Both the position numbers and the translations under genes were made by a program. The notes under the pieces are model-generated. The model was given only the letters and a program-made list of their open reading frames with translations, was not told the origin of the DNA and made no database searches. A DNA stretch of 64,000 nt from contig HG738138.1 of the NCBI GenBank assembly GCA_000499405.2, positions 5,640,888 to 5,704,887 on the forward strand. The letters run 5' to 3'. This DNA is from Onchocerca volvulus (lineage: Eukaryota > Nematoda > Chromadorea > Rhabditida > Onchocercidae). Below, piece by piece: positions 1 through 11,117 of this stretch (its first letter is position 1; every line of letters begins with the position of its first letter).

Positions 1-439
1 AAACTCAGGGCTAATCTTTAGAATTGTGCGGTTCAGATCTAGAGACGGATTGCTTCTCACATGGACAATTATATGTAGCGTGTTCTAGAATCGGCAAACC
101 AGACAATATCTATCTACACAGACAACGAAATCACAAAAAAAAAAAATATTTTATACCACAAGCATTATGAAATTAATTTTCCCCAACATTAGAAATTCAA
201 GTGCGATAACAAGTCGGGTTCAACGAACAGATCAGTCCGGAGTTTCCACACCGATGCAACAGCTACTTTACAATGACACAAATCGATGCAGCAATAGCAG
301 CAAATCGACAATCAAAGAATTATAATCTCTACAGATGACAAAGGAAAGAATAATCCAGTGATTAATTTGCTTGAATAATCTCAAATATTGTGCAATTGAT
401 ATGCTTTAGTTCATCCAAATAATGCTTTGCAGAAGATTA
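1..439. other. Unassigned sequence left of the Helitron relic
   Basis: No gene is recognisable. The segment around 340-378 resembles 1166-1202 (both carry GGAAAGAATAA followed by similar sequence), so the Helitron relic may be flanked by a diverged direct repeat or belong to a larger decayed element. Confidence 0.3.
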
Positions 440-1155
440 AACTTAGGTCGTATACTCGCGCAACATTGCCATAATTAATCGCAAATCAAACTGAGAAAGA
501 ATGGCCATCAGCGAATGAGCATAACAAAACAAAAAATAGCTCAAATGCGAAGAGACCGACATGCACCTAGACTTGAGGATGCACGGTTGCAAGCACGTCG
601 ATCGTGTTCCCAGCTTCAGATCTGCTTTGTTATGAACAGAATCAACATGACAGGCTGAGAGTGGCTGAAAGATGTCAACGAGAAACAGGAAATGAGTGTC
701 AAACACGACTTCATATTCAGCAATCACGCGATTACAATCGCATTGCATTTCAGTACAATCCAGCAGCTGATTATAATTTGAGCCCGCATGTTCTCATTGG
801 CACTATGACTGAAGTGTGTCCCTATTGCAAGATTTGAAATTTAATGGAGAAACAAAAGGAATGTGTTGCGCCGCTGAAAAAATCAAGTTTCTTCAACTTG
901 AAGAACTGTCGAAGCCGTTAAAAACTCTGCTTGCCGGATCTAAAGACAAATCAAAGTATTTCCTATCTGTCATCAAAAAATACAACGCCTGAACTCCTGC
1001 TTCCAAATGATGTCGTTTGACGCAGAAATCGTAACAACGCAATTTATGCCAACTTTTAAAGTTGAAAGGGCAAATTTATCATAAAGCCGGCTTGCTACTT
1101 CCGTTGCCAGATGATCAACAATCTGATAATTCAATTGAACAGTATTATTTTCTAT
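440..1155 (+). pseudogene. Degenerate Helitron Rep/helicase-like ORF fragment
   Basis: Conceptual translation in shifting frames matches the N-terminal part of the Rep/helicase polyprotein of animal Helitron transposons. There is an Arg-rich leader (about 540-700), then segments reading IGTMTEVCPYC, KGMCCAAEKI, LLAGSKDKSKYFL and KYNACFQMMSFDAE, then MPTFKV and KGQIYHKAGLLLPLPDD. This order and the CPYC/CC pair are typical of the Helitron 'helicase-like' N domain. The frame is broken by at least three frameshifts and stops (near 834, 990 and 1070), and the catalytic Rep and helicase motifs are absent, so it is a dead fragment. Family assignment is from remembered motif order, not a search. A copy of a small fold-back element lies about 300 bp downstream. 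Confidence 0.75.
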
Positions 1156-1468
1156 CAACGAAAAAGGAAAGAATAACCTAGTTATCAGTTTGCCTGGATA
1201 TTTCTTGATAATTGTTTGTTACGAAGAATCACTCTTCATCGATCAATAATACCTTTCCCAACAGGATTCATTTCTGTCACACAAGATACAAAAAACCTCT
1301 TCACACTTATTGCTGAGTAGCCTAATCAAAACAGCAAGAATCAGTCTCCAATCCAACCGAACTATTAATCAACTTACAAACCATCAGTTTTTTTTTCTCC
1401 AATACCAGAAACATACGCTTTCTCTTTTCTTTTTTTCCATTTAACCAAACTGAGCTACAGCAACGCAT

Positions 1469-1650
1469 GTATGTAAAAACATGCGCATATTCGAATGCAA
1501 CGTTGCTTCAAAATTTCAAAGCAATAGGTAAGGACATTTGACATCAAAGATTTTGAATTAATATAGATAAGACAAGTGTTTACGAACTTTCGGAGATTTA
1601 AGATTTTGAACAAACGAACAATGACATCTTCACTTATATAGACAAGCTGA
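1469..1650 (+). mobile_element. Fold-back / MITE-like element, copy 1 (partial)
   Basis: Contains the family core (TTCGAATGCAACGTTGC followed by CAAAATTTCAAA) also found near 47.8, 59.4 and 61.8 kb. Its right half carries the inverted form of the family's left arm (an inverted AAATCTCCGAAAGTTC-type stretch and a terminal TATATAGAC), so the copy is internally palindromic. The left terminus is not recognisable. It is non-coding. Confidence 0.6.
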
Positions 1651-2172
1651 ATCGATCAAATTCATTAGTTAATTTAAATTAGAATGTTGTCCGTTCGTTT
1701 TTTTGGGTCTGGAAAAAAAAATTATAGTGTCAAAACATCTACCCCCTCCCCTCCCCTCAACCTTATTCCTCTGTGACAAATTGGCTATTCATCTCCCAAC
1801 CCGTCAAAATGCTCATTTTTAACGGTCCTTAAATGGTCTTTGGTTTCCCGCAAGATGAAATGTCGCTGGGGATGCAGAGGACGATGTTGTTCTGAAGTTT
1901 TTGGATTCTGTGACTATTCCGTGGATAAATAAATAATTAGTGTGGCTGTAAAAGGGTGAGTGTAGAGAGCAAATCCTAGAGCAAAAAATGAGGACTATTC
2001 GATTATCTGCTGTATTCACATTTCCCTCGTTGATACCACTCCCACTTTTTGTGAAGTTAACGATGGCACCAATGATCTGTGTATTAAATGAGCAGCTACT
2101 CATTCTCTGACCTTTCTTGACCTATAGCACAAGGCCATATACTCAACTTAAAGATAAATAAATGCATTGTAG
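1651..2172. promoter_or_regulatory. 5' flank of the vha-19-type gene
   Basis: AT-rich with C-rich and T-rich patches (about 1740-1765), and no convincing exon. The start codon at 2173 directly follows TTGTAG, so an SL trans-splice acceptor may abut the ATG. That is inferred from nematode biology and is not proven here. Confidence 0.3.
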
Positions 2173-5100
2173 ATGTGGCAGCTTTGTGCGATGGTCTTTG
2201 TGGCCTGGTTCGATTACTGCATCGCATATGATACTGTCATTTTTTCAACTCTGAAGTTGAAGTAAGTTTTGATCTTCTATAGCTTATCGTCACTTTTCAC
2301 TGTACAGCGTAAATCACATTTCCTCCTTCCCAGGATTGCACACATTATAAATAGTTGTTGAATTATTTAGCTTTCATAGTCGAATATATGACAGTATTAT
2401 TTTGATTTGACTTCTGAAATCTGAGCGCGCAATTTTGGATAAAGGAAGAAGAGACGATAATTTACATTGCATAAGGAGAAGTTTGCATGTTCCCAGTGAT
2501 GCTTTGACATCATCTGATCGTCATATTCCTTATTATGCACAGCGAAATTTTGCAGTCGAATTCAGTGGTAGAGGTAAGGTATAATTTTTACATAATGTGG
2601 GATAAAGCGTGATTTTCATATAATATAAGAAATGCTGGAATTGCATATTTCATTTCAGAAAAATGGCAGTAGAAGACTTAGTAGCATCTTCAAAAGTATT
2701 AGCTATTGGCATCAAGGATTTTTCATTACCAAATTTTGGCGTATATGCGCAAGCCTATAGTGTTGAAAACTCTGATGGTCCTTTTGCATCAATAATGCCA
2801 ATCTTCCCTTATCGGAAAGCACTTCCAATGGAGAATCCATTATTAGTGAGCTTTGCTTTTTTTGTAAAATGAAAGTAATGCAAAAAAGTAACTCTTTCCG
2901 GGATGAAAATCTGTATAAGCAGAGTACCATTTATTGATAAAGGGATTAGTATCATTCGCTTCTTCGATGCTACTATAAAGAGATGTATTTTTAATCATAT
3001 AGTTTTCTAGATTTTCAAACTTTTTTAGATGGCTTCTAATAATGCTGATAGATCAGCTCAAAAAACAGATGAAAATAAAAAACAGATGGAAAAGAAAACT
3101 GATGTGAATTACATCACATTTGATACTTTCGAAGATTTGCGCGATATTCTATCAACTACTGAAAATTTTAAAGATTATCAGACAGTTATCATTTCTTCTC
3201 GGGATGCTTTCGAAGAAGAACTGGTTCGTTGTTTTTTTGCTTCTGAAGTGTATGGCATTCATTGTATCACCTCATTTTTTATTATGGTAACCTTTGCAGA
3301 TTCGTCGCAAGCGTGTTTCCTCCGATCCTATTTTTGATGAGGAGCCATCTGATGAGGCTTCGGAAACCAGGGGGCAAAAGCAGGCAGGTAGTCGACAGCG
3401 GTTAGCTGCTGCGGATCGTTATGTAATTTCTTTATCTTAATACATTTTTTTTCCTTAAGAATCTGTCAATAATAGCAACATTTCTTAGGTAAAGACATAT
3501 GGCCCATTCATAGTTAGGATATTTTTTATTTGAAATCACGCGATGAAGGATAGCAGTGTTAGATTATATGTGTTATTTTCTAAGTTCATCAGGTATGGGA
3601 TCTACTTCTTTGATTCTCGGACTCGGGTAATTCGATTATTTCAGTGATATTGTCTATTGGAAAAACAATAGACTTTCCTTAACATCTGAACAAGCATATT
3701 TGATCCTTGTTAGAATACTTTCTTCTTTTTTTTTTTTTTTTAATATCGTGGAATTTTTAGGACGTGAATTGATATAATAAAGTTATTATTTTTTATCATT
3801 AAATCAGAAAAATATACAATTGTAAACTAAAGTGATAAATTTTTCTTTGAAGTTTAACAGTGAATACGCTCGCCGAAAATTAAAATGGCATGTTTACAAG
3901 GTTTCTGATTTTTTTAAAGACTACTGCAGGTTCCTTTTCGCAAAACATCAATAAGTTGTCTTATGATGGCGGATTTGTCTACTTTTCTCGATATTTTTAC
4001 TGAATCACTTTTGATCATGTTCAGAAAAACTATTTAAAAAAGAAAAAAAAAATGCAGATCACTTTCAAACATTGTCTGCATTCTAATTTTCTGAACGCTT
4101 TCAAAGTATTATAAAAGTAAAAATTTTATGGTGAATATGGGGATTATTTTATTCATCACCACATCAAGCTGTTTAATGGAGTATGCCTCATTGTACGACA
4201 ATTTATTGAATTGTAGAACAACAGCTACTATTCATTAATTATTCTGCATATTTTACATTAATGGTAAATTGTGTCTCGCATGATTTGTTGCCGTGAATCT
4301 TTGGTTACTTTCACTCGCTTTACTCGTCTATTGTGTCTACTTTTTTTTATTTTCTTTAAAAAGATTTTCTGCTTCTTGGTTTCAATTTCATGATGAAAAT
4401 CCTTTTTGTATGTTATTTACAGTATTGTGTGCAAGTTTTTTCGGTATTTCGTCAGATCATTTTTCGAAAATATTCACAATTTTGTTTTTAGGATATGCCT
4501 GTGGTGCTACCTCCTGTTCCGTCCCAAAAAACAGCATGTCTGCTTTATATGGAGGCGTTCGACATTATCATTCCGAACTCTCATTTTTTAACTGTTAATA
4601 GTGAGGGCAAAAACAAGTATTCAGCTGATCCAGACCACTGTAAGTGTAACGTGAGCAACAGTCAAGGTGGTGCAAGGTTAGCAGTGAAGTTCTTTGCGTT
4701 TTTTATTTTTTTAAAATATATTTATGGAAATTATTTGTAGCTTTGTATTTCTTACTCTATATCTCTTACTATCGAATTGAATTACTAGAAACAAATGGAA
4801 TAAAGTATCCGCTGTATTGGATTTTCATTTTTAACATGTTTACAATGATGAGGAGTTGAAATCACGAATACACAGAGATTTCAGAAATTTTTAAGTGGTT
4901 CTCGTAATACTGCTCTTGATGTAAATTTTTATTATAGTTTCATAATTGATGTCGAAGTTGGAGAGGATATAGAAGACGCCAAAAAAGAATTCTCTTTGAA
5001 AAATGGGACCACGATAACATTTCAGTAAGACATTTTTGAACTATCACTGAGTATATCAATGTTGAAGCTTTTAATTCATATTTTCAGATTAGATTTCGTA

Positions 5101-5952
5101 CGAAGTCAGAATGGTTATTGGTATTTAAATGGTACGACATTAAAGAATAATTTCAAAATCACTGCTATTGGTGGTAAAGTTCGTTCTTTTTTTTTTTTCT
5201 TTAATGCGTAAAATACTTAAAATGTATTTTACGTACAAAAGATATTAGTATTGGTGCACTACGGTCTAATATCCGAAGTGCAGGTAGATTTTTTTTTTTT
5301 TTATACCCATAATCATGGATAGAGCATTTTTACTAGTTGATGATCTTTACATTGTTAATTTGCGATATTTGTTTTGTGATGAGTTTTCATTTAGGAAGAC
5401 CTAACTGTGAATAATGATACTGCTATGAATCGAGTAGATGTTGGAGCCGTATTTAACCAGAATTTTGCTTGCTATCAAACAGATGCAGCAATGTTCAACG
5501 TGTCAGGTGATAAAAATCCAGCACGTATTGGAATTTCTCTACGGAATTTTGAGGTACATAGCTGTAAAATTTCTTACATTTCTCACGATTTATCGTTATT
5601 TTTAAACCAACTTAGTAAGAGCGCACGAAAAAAGGGAAGCAGGAAATAAAGAAGAAAGACTAAGTTTGAGGATCTGATGAGTACTGACAGTGGAGTACTC
5701 GAGGAAATATATCAAATAAAATTGAATTAATTTCAGGTAAGTTTGCGACTTACAGGTGATGAGACAAAGTTTGGGTACTATACATCGGATTGTATTGGAA
5801 CGTTTAGTGCTGGGACTTGGATGGGTATTATCATTTCTGTTGTCTTTATAAGCATTCTGTTGTTCGGTTATCTGATGGTGCAGTCAATACAGACGATGGA
5901 TCGTTTCGATGATTTGAAACAAAAGCCAATCGTGATTAATTTTAAAGAATGA
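2173..5952 (+). CDS. vha-19: V-type proton ATPase accessory subunit Ac45 (ATP6AP1 / VHA-19 homologue), 10 exons
   Basis: Type I membrane glycoprotein that helps assemble and sort the V-ATPase Vo sector. Phase-consistent exons: 2173-2261, 2659-2845, 3029-3223, 3300-3422, 4492-4676, 4938-5024, 5088-5173, 5242-5283, 5399-5553, 5737-5952; 1365 nt, 454 residues, near the C. elegans VHA-19 length. Exon 1 gives a signal peptide (MWQLCAMVFVAWFDYCIA). Residues 158-162 (IRRKR) form a furin-type site, as expected for Ac45. The C terminus is the clearest match: SDCIGTFSAGTWMG, one transmembrane helix (about 411-433), then the short tail with TMDRFDD, near-identical to vertebrate Ac45. Weak points: the exon 3 donor (GTTCGT) is poor. 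The exon 9 acceptor is taken at GGAAG/AC rather than the upstream TTTAG to keep phase. The N-terminal luminal domain is diverged, as usual for the family. Confidence 0.88.
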
Positions 5953-8900
5953 GCCAAGGTACATTACTTTTAGTAGATTATAACATTCTGCTGTTTAGCA
6001 CTATTGTTTTATATTTATATCCTTTATCAAAATGTGTATAATATGTATTCTTGAGAGATGAAAAGAGACGTTATAGTCTTTCAAGCTATTCGGAAAATGA
6101 TTACGGTTGCGTCTTTTCTGTATTTAATTGCTATTAATAATTGTTTTCGAATCCGGGTAATAGTTCACCTTTATGGTAATGTAGTTGTAACACATAGTTG
6201 TGTTATCTACACATATATAGTTGTTTCATTTTGTTTCGAGCCATGATCTTTCAAGCAATCTATGTGTGTTGTAGTAACACACATTTCTTTTTAAAAACAA
6301 ATTCCGCCGGTAGTATACAAATTCCGCCGGTAGTATCGACCTTCATTAATTGAGTAGTCTGTAGTTCAAGAGAAGATAAGCTTCATATTAGATTTCAACA
6401 GCCGCCGTTCAGAACAAAACCTCTATAAGTTATCTAACATTTGGCAGATGCAGAATGTTTGTTCATGTCAGAGAAAAAATGAAATTTCTCTGTTTGAATT
6501 TATACATTGATTCCTTATGCTCTTAGTTTACGTATGTTTTCGTACAATTGCGCAGTACATTCGTGGTCAGTTCATTGGCTGGATATAAAGTTGTATTGTT
6601 ATCTGGTCATTTACGAAATTTCGTCGTCTCATTCCAAGTTTTAGTCCAATTTTATTTGACGGCTTAATTATTATAGAACCAAATCATGCTGGAAAATTGC
6701 CGAACTTGTCTAAGTTATTTAAAATTCCATTCTCGTCTTTTTACTTAAATGTTTTAGTCATTGATTTCCCGGAAATTGATACCTCCCATTTTTTGATGTC
6801 ATCCTTCCAACATTTCTTCTTTCAGTGGTTGCAAAGTGCTGCAAAGTAGCAAATATATTTTTTACCTGCTTTTTCAAATTTGTAACAACAATAATGCTGT
6901 TTATACCGCCGAACGTTCGACCCTCTGCAAATATCAACATTTCTCAAGCGAGGATTACATTGAAAAACATGCATGCTTGGAATGAATAATTTGAACCAGA
7001 ATCAATCATAAAATGGGCTGTAGTGCTGACGCCATTTATAAAACGTGAAGCTTTTTTTCCCTTAAAGACTGACTGAAAGTGCTTTCTCTTCCGCAGTTTT
7101 TGCAGGATGAACAACAGGAAGTAATACTGATGATTTGTTTGGGAATTGTGTCCCCTTAAAACAAAAAGATCGGAGTACTGTGAAGGATATTACAAACAAT
7201 GTGTCACCAAGATGGCAGTGTTTATTCTTATGGACAAAGTAATTAATTTATAGATTGATCAGATGAGCTCTTACTTTTACACTTATTCCATTTTGAAATC
7301 GTAATAGAAAAGAAAAGAAATCATTCCCAATCTTAGATGGTTTTCATGACAAATTTTTTGGTTGTTATCTGAAACAGAGAACAGATGATGGATCACAACA
7401 GCGCATAATGCCTGGTTCGATAAAAGTTGCAGCGGAAAGATGCCGCTTTATTGAGAGTGGCATGAAATGCTGCTGATAGGTATAAGAAATATAAGACATT
7501 TGTCAGAAATGTGTAACTTGAGAAAAATCAATTTTGGTTGTAATAAATAGTACTTAATTGTAAGAGTTCATTTTAGCATGGCAGGAATAAACAAAAAAGT
7601 GGCAAAAATTACTGAAGAGGGAAAAACATCCGAGCAAAAAAAAAAAAAGGAGAAAACAAAACAAGCATTAAAATATGACAAAACAAAAATGGGCGGTGTT
7701 TTATAATAAAAAATTAGTGAAATTTTCAAGCAGCACCAATAATTAAAGGAAGAAAAGACAGTTGCATTAATGATGATGACAAAAATCGGCAATGAATGTA
7801 TGAAATGATCACGATACTTATGCAATTTGTACCCTAACAAACCTGCTATTTCTTTCGTTGTTATTTTTTTTTTTCTGAATAATTTCGCTAATAATAATAA
7901 CAATAAAGAAAGAGTGAAGATGGACCAAAAAATTTTATATTCTTCGAGCAATTAACTGACGATTTCTTCTACACGTTTCTCTACTAATACTAACATATAC
8001 TAATAAATTGTATGTCTAAAAGTGACACTTCTGTATTTCGTCCATCTTCAAAGCATTTGAACAAAAGATGTACACAAGTAAATCAGAAACAATTATTAAT
8101 AAATAATTCAGCAACAGATACCATACAGCATGTACGTGGTGCAGATCATAGCAACCTATATGAAGTTAACTTGTCAGATTTCCTGACAAAAAAAAGTAGC
8201 AAATGCTGCAACATACAGCTGTTTGGTACAATTTAAGTAACAAAGGCGAAAGTTTAAAGCAAAATTAAAACAGCAAAGTGTCCTAAAACAGTTCCAAACC
8301 GTTATTTGAGGATTAAAGCTAGCAAATGAAGTGCTAAAGTACGATCATTTACATGAGAAGCAAGGGAATAGAGTAAGTATCGAGAATGGTCACTCCCTTA
8401 TTTCACATATAATAGTTTATAATCTGAATTGTATATATAATTTCGTATCCGTTTAAACTGTGGAGCTGAACAAATAGGAAATACTTTTCTATACTTGTTT
8501 TCAAAATTTGTTACCTTCCATATTAAAAATAAGAATCGAACATATAAATAGACTGGAATTCGCAACGAATATTTCCTTAACCTGTTTTTTAAACAATAAC
8601 GACAAAAGTAAAAACAAATAAGAGGACAGAAATGTGTACCTAAATTATGTAAGTACCACACAAATAACTTCCTGGATATTATGAGATATAGTAGAGTGGC
8701 ATTAAGCTAAATAATTCTGAGACGATGAGAGAAATGGAGTTATATGTGAAGACCCCCATTTAAAACTGACTACAAAATAGAAATAAGTAAACAAATGCTG
8801 TTTTCACTTACTTTTAAAGCATTGCATATAAATAATGACCCTATTAAGGATCATTATTTTCCTCTAAATCATTGATCTTCTTTTTTTCATACTAATTAAT

Positions 8901-9035
8901 TTATGAACAAAGTGTGCATGAATTACGAATGAAATATTCTAAAGAAAAACACCAAATTAAACAATTTTTTCTTGTTAAACCCTTCTTTTGGTAGACACGA
9001 AGTTAACACAAATTATTAATGAATCTTCACCTGTT
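5953..9035. other. Convergent intergenic spacer (vha-19 / gon-1)
   Basis: Lies between the 3' ends of the two firm genes. I see no credible gene. The open frames here (including a 127-codon Leu/Phe-rich one on the minus strand at 7568-7951) run through poly-T/poly-A stretches and look like composition artefacts. A 20-bp perfect tandem duplication lies at 6297-6336. No clear AATAAA was found for vha-19; AT-rich 3' UTR sequence follows the stop. Confidence 0.6.
6297..6336. repeat. Two perfect tandem copies of a 20-bp GC-rich unit
   Basis: ACAAATTCCGCCGGTAGTAT occurs at 6297-6316 and 6317-6336 without a mismatch. The CCGCCGG core stands out in about 70% AT flanks. It lies roughly 345 bp past the vha-19 stop codon. 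Function unknown. Confidence 0.9.
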
Positions 9036-9041
9036 TTTATT
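9036..9041 (-). terminator. Probable gon-1 polyadenylation signal (AATAAA)
   Basis: The minus strand reads AATAAA 113 nt downstream of the gon-1 stop codon (9154-9156), a normal 3' UTR distance. No competing exact signal was seen between it and the stop. Confidence 0.55.
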
Positions 9042-9153
9042 TCACAATTTATCCTTTTACGAATTGGCGTTCACTTTTTTTTTGGTCGTCAGGCTATCAT
9101 GATCCATAAAAATTGTCGCATGGAAATAGTGGTCGCTGCTTTTATCATCTCTT

Positions 9154-11117
9154 TCATCCTATACCAATACTCGGATTCTGTTTATGGTCAATTTCTATTA
9201 CCAAACCTTTAAATTTATCCGGACTACATTGACCGCAATAACCACCACAACGACCAAATATTCGTGCATTGTTCTGCAGCACACAATATATTTCACAAAG
9301 CAATAAATAACAATATTCTCCATATCCTAATAACCATCGAGTCTGATCCATGGATGAATCAAATGAAATAGTTTTGGTCGTCACAAGAAAAAAATGTGCT
9401 GCGAAATCTTTGCGTAGATATATAAGGCATATTATATAAGTAAAATGGTAGTTCAATTATTCTCGAACACTTATAAGATTCTTAATTTCGATCGAATTTG
9501 ATTTCAATAATAAATCTCATCGTTAAGATACTTTCTGAATAGATTAATCTTTACTTTTTTATGAAATGCTGGAACTTCTGATATTTTTTTGTGATTCAGC
9601 AGTACATTTCGGAGATCTCGCTTTACCTATCTCAGCGATAGTCGATGTAAGAAGTACCTATTATAGTTACATGCTCGAAAATGCTTCCGAATGTTCTTTA
9701 TTCATTTTGCATTTGTTAAGAAAAAAGGAACATACATCAGAACGCTCAATTCTCGAACTTGTACGGTGTCCTTGATCAACCCATCGGAGGTCGTCCATCA
9801 CTCGGAGACCCGTTCCTCGTAAATCGATACCAAATTGACCCTGAAAAAATCATCCAAGCTTTTCAAATTCAAAACATCATTTTAGATAGTGGAAACAATT
9901 GTCATGAAAATGTTAACAATAAAATGACTAAGAAATATATATTTTTTTTTGACTTTAAATTTAAATGTTTTTTTGGTTTTCATTTCTTCTTACAAAAAAC
10001 GAAACCTGTGGGCAGTCAACGGCGCTGTAGCAATCACCAGCTGTTGCGAAAGCTACTTCTTCACCATGCGATGTAGTTGCGAATGTGTGATCGTGGACTG
10101 CAATAAATTAATTTAAAATATATTCTTCGTCAATGCTTACTTTATTAACTCTTCTCTGATTTTTCAGCTATGATAAAGATACTTTTAATGAACATTACGT
10201 CCTCATTTATCCTAAGTTCCAATTGATAGACAACTATTTTAACTGCCGGCATAGTGCCCAATCCGATTAGACAAGTAATGATTTTTTCACAATTCAAGTT
10301 TCAAGACATTAATTATAAAAAATAAAAAAATAAAACGGAGTGAAAAAGTATGACATCATTCCATCCGTTATTTTAAGGTCGGAAAAAAATTTTTCCACAA
10401 GATTGAAATAGAATAATCATGTAAGATAATTCATTAAATCAAAGAAAAATAACTCACTGTTTATTTTCATATTGTGAAGATCAACACGAACTTTCGAAAA
10501 ACTTGAAAAGCCAGCATTTGCACTTCCATCATCCGTGCACATGCATGTGTCGTTACGTTGTCCGTTATGAGGACACGTAAATGGATACAATAGTCTGAAT
10601 GAAAACAAAATGTCAAATTATTATAGTTACAAAATTCTCATTTTATACTTGCTTACCCTTATTTTGCTGATGAATGGAATATTTCAGATTTGTAGTCAAA
10701 AACAATTACCAAAATTATTTCGTAATTTGATGTAGTAGGTCATGTTGTCTATTTATAATATGGTTGCAAGTATGATGATATGAAAGCTTTTTGGTTTCGA
10801 AAACTAGAAAAATAATGAAATCTTTTGAAAAAGTTTATATTTCAATCATGGAATAAATATAAAAATTCCAATACTTCACTCAGAAGCATTTTTAGCACCA
10901 ATTCATACATAACTATTTGGTTGATACTACCTTTTTCCGTAAATTTCTGCAAAATTAGTTTCGCTATTGAGATTGATGTACGTTTTCGGAAGTGTTTCAT
11001 TCATTAGATGGCAATAAACGGTAATGCGAAAACCGGCTACCAAAACGGTATAATTGCCATCGACACTATTCTCTTGAGCATAATACGCTTTCAATTCTGC
11101 GCAGTCACCCGGTAAGC
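9154..11117 (-). other. gon-1: gon-1 block D: GON domain (exons 34-38)
   Basis: Exons 11117-10931, 10594-10458, 10097-10006, 9840-9736, 9273-9154 (stop included). The domain begins after the last TSP1 Cys, whose codon is split T/GC between exons 33 and 34. Visible matches to C. elegans GON-1 include [59 protein letters not shown] and [16 protein letters not shown]. The GON domain defines the ADAMTS9/20/GON-1 subfamily, where it is linked to secretory trafficking. The C-terminal tail is shorter and less acidic than remembered for C. elegans. Confidence 0.93.

Noticed and set aside
2440..2573. Open frame ending at a strong donor (GAG/GTAAGG) in vha-19 intron 1
   Set aside because: None of its frames joins exon 2 in phase without a stop, while exon 1 (2173-2261) joins exon 2 perfectly; no clear acceptor precedes it.
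7568..7951. 127-codon minus-strand frame, Leu/Phe-rich
   Set aside because: Composition follows T/A runs, there is no family resemblance and no splice or promoter context.
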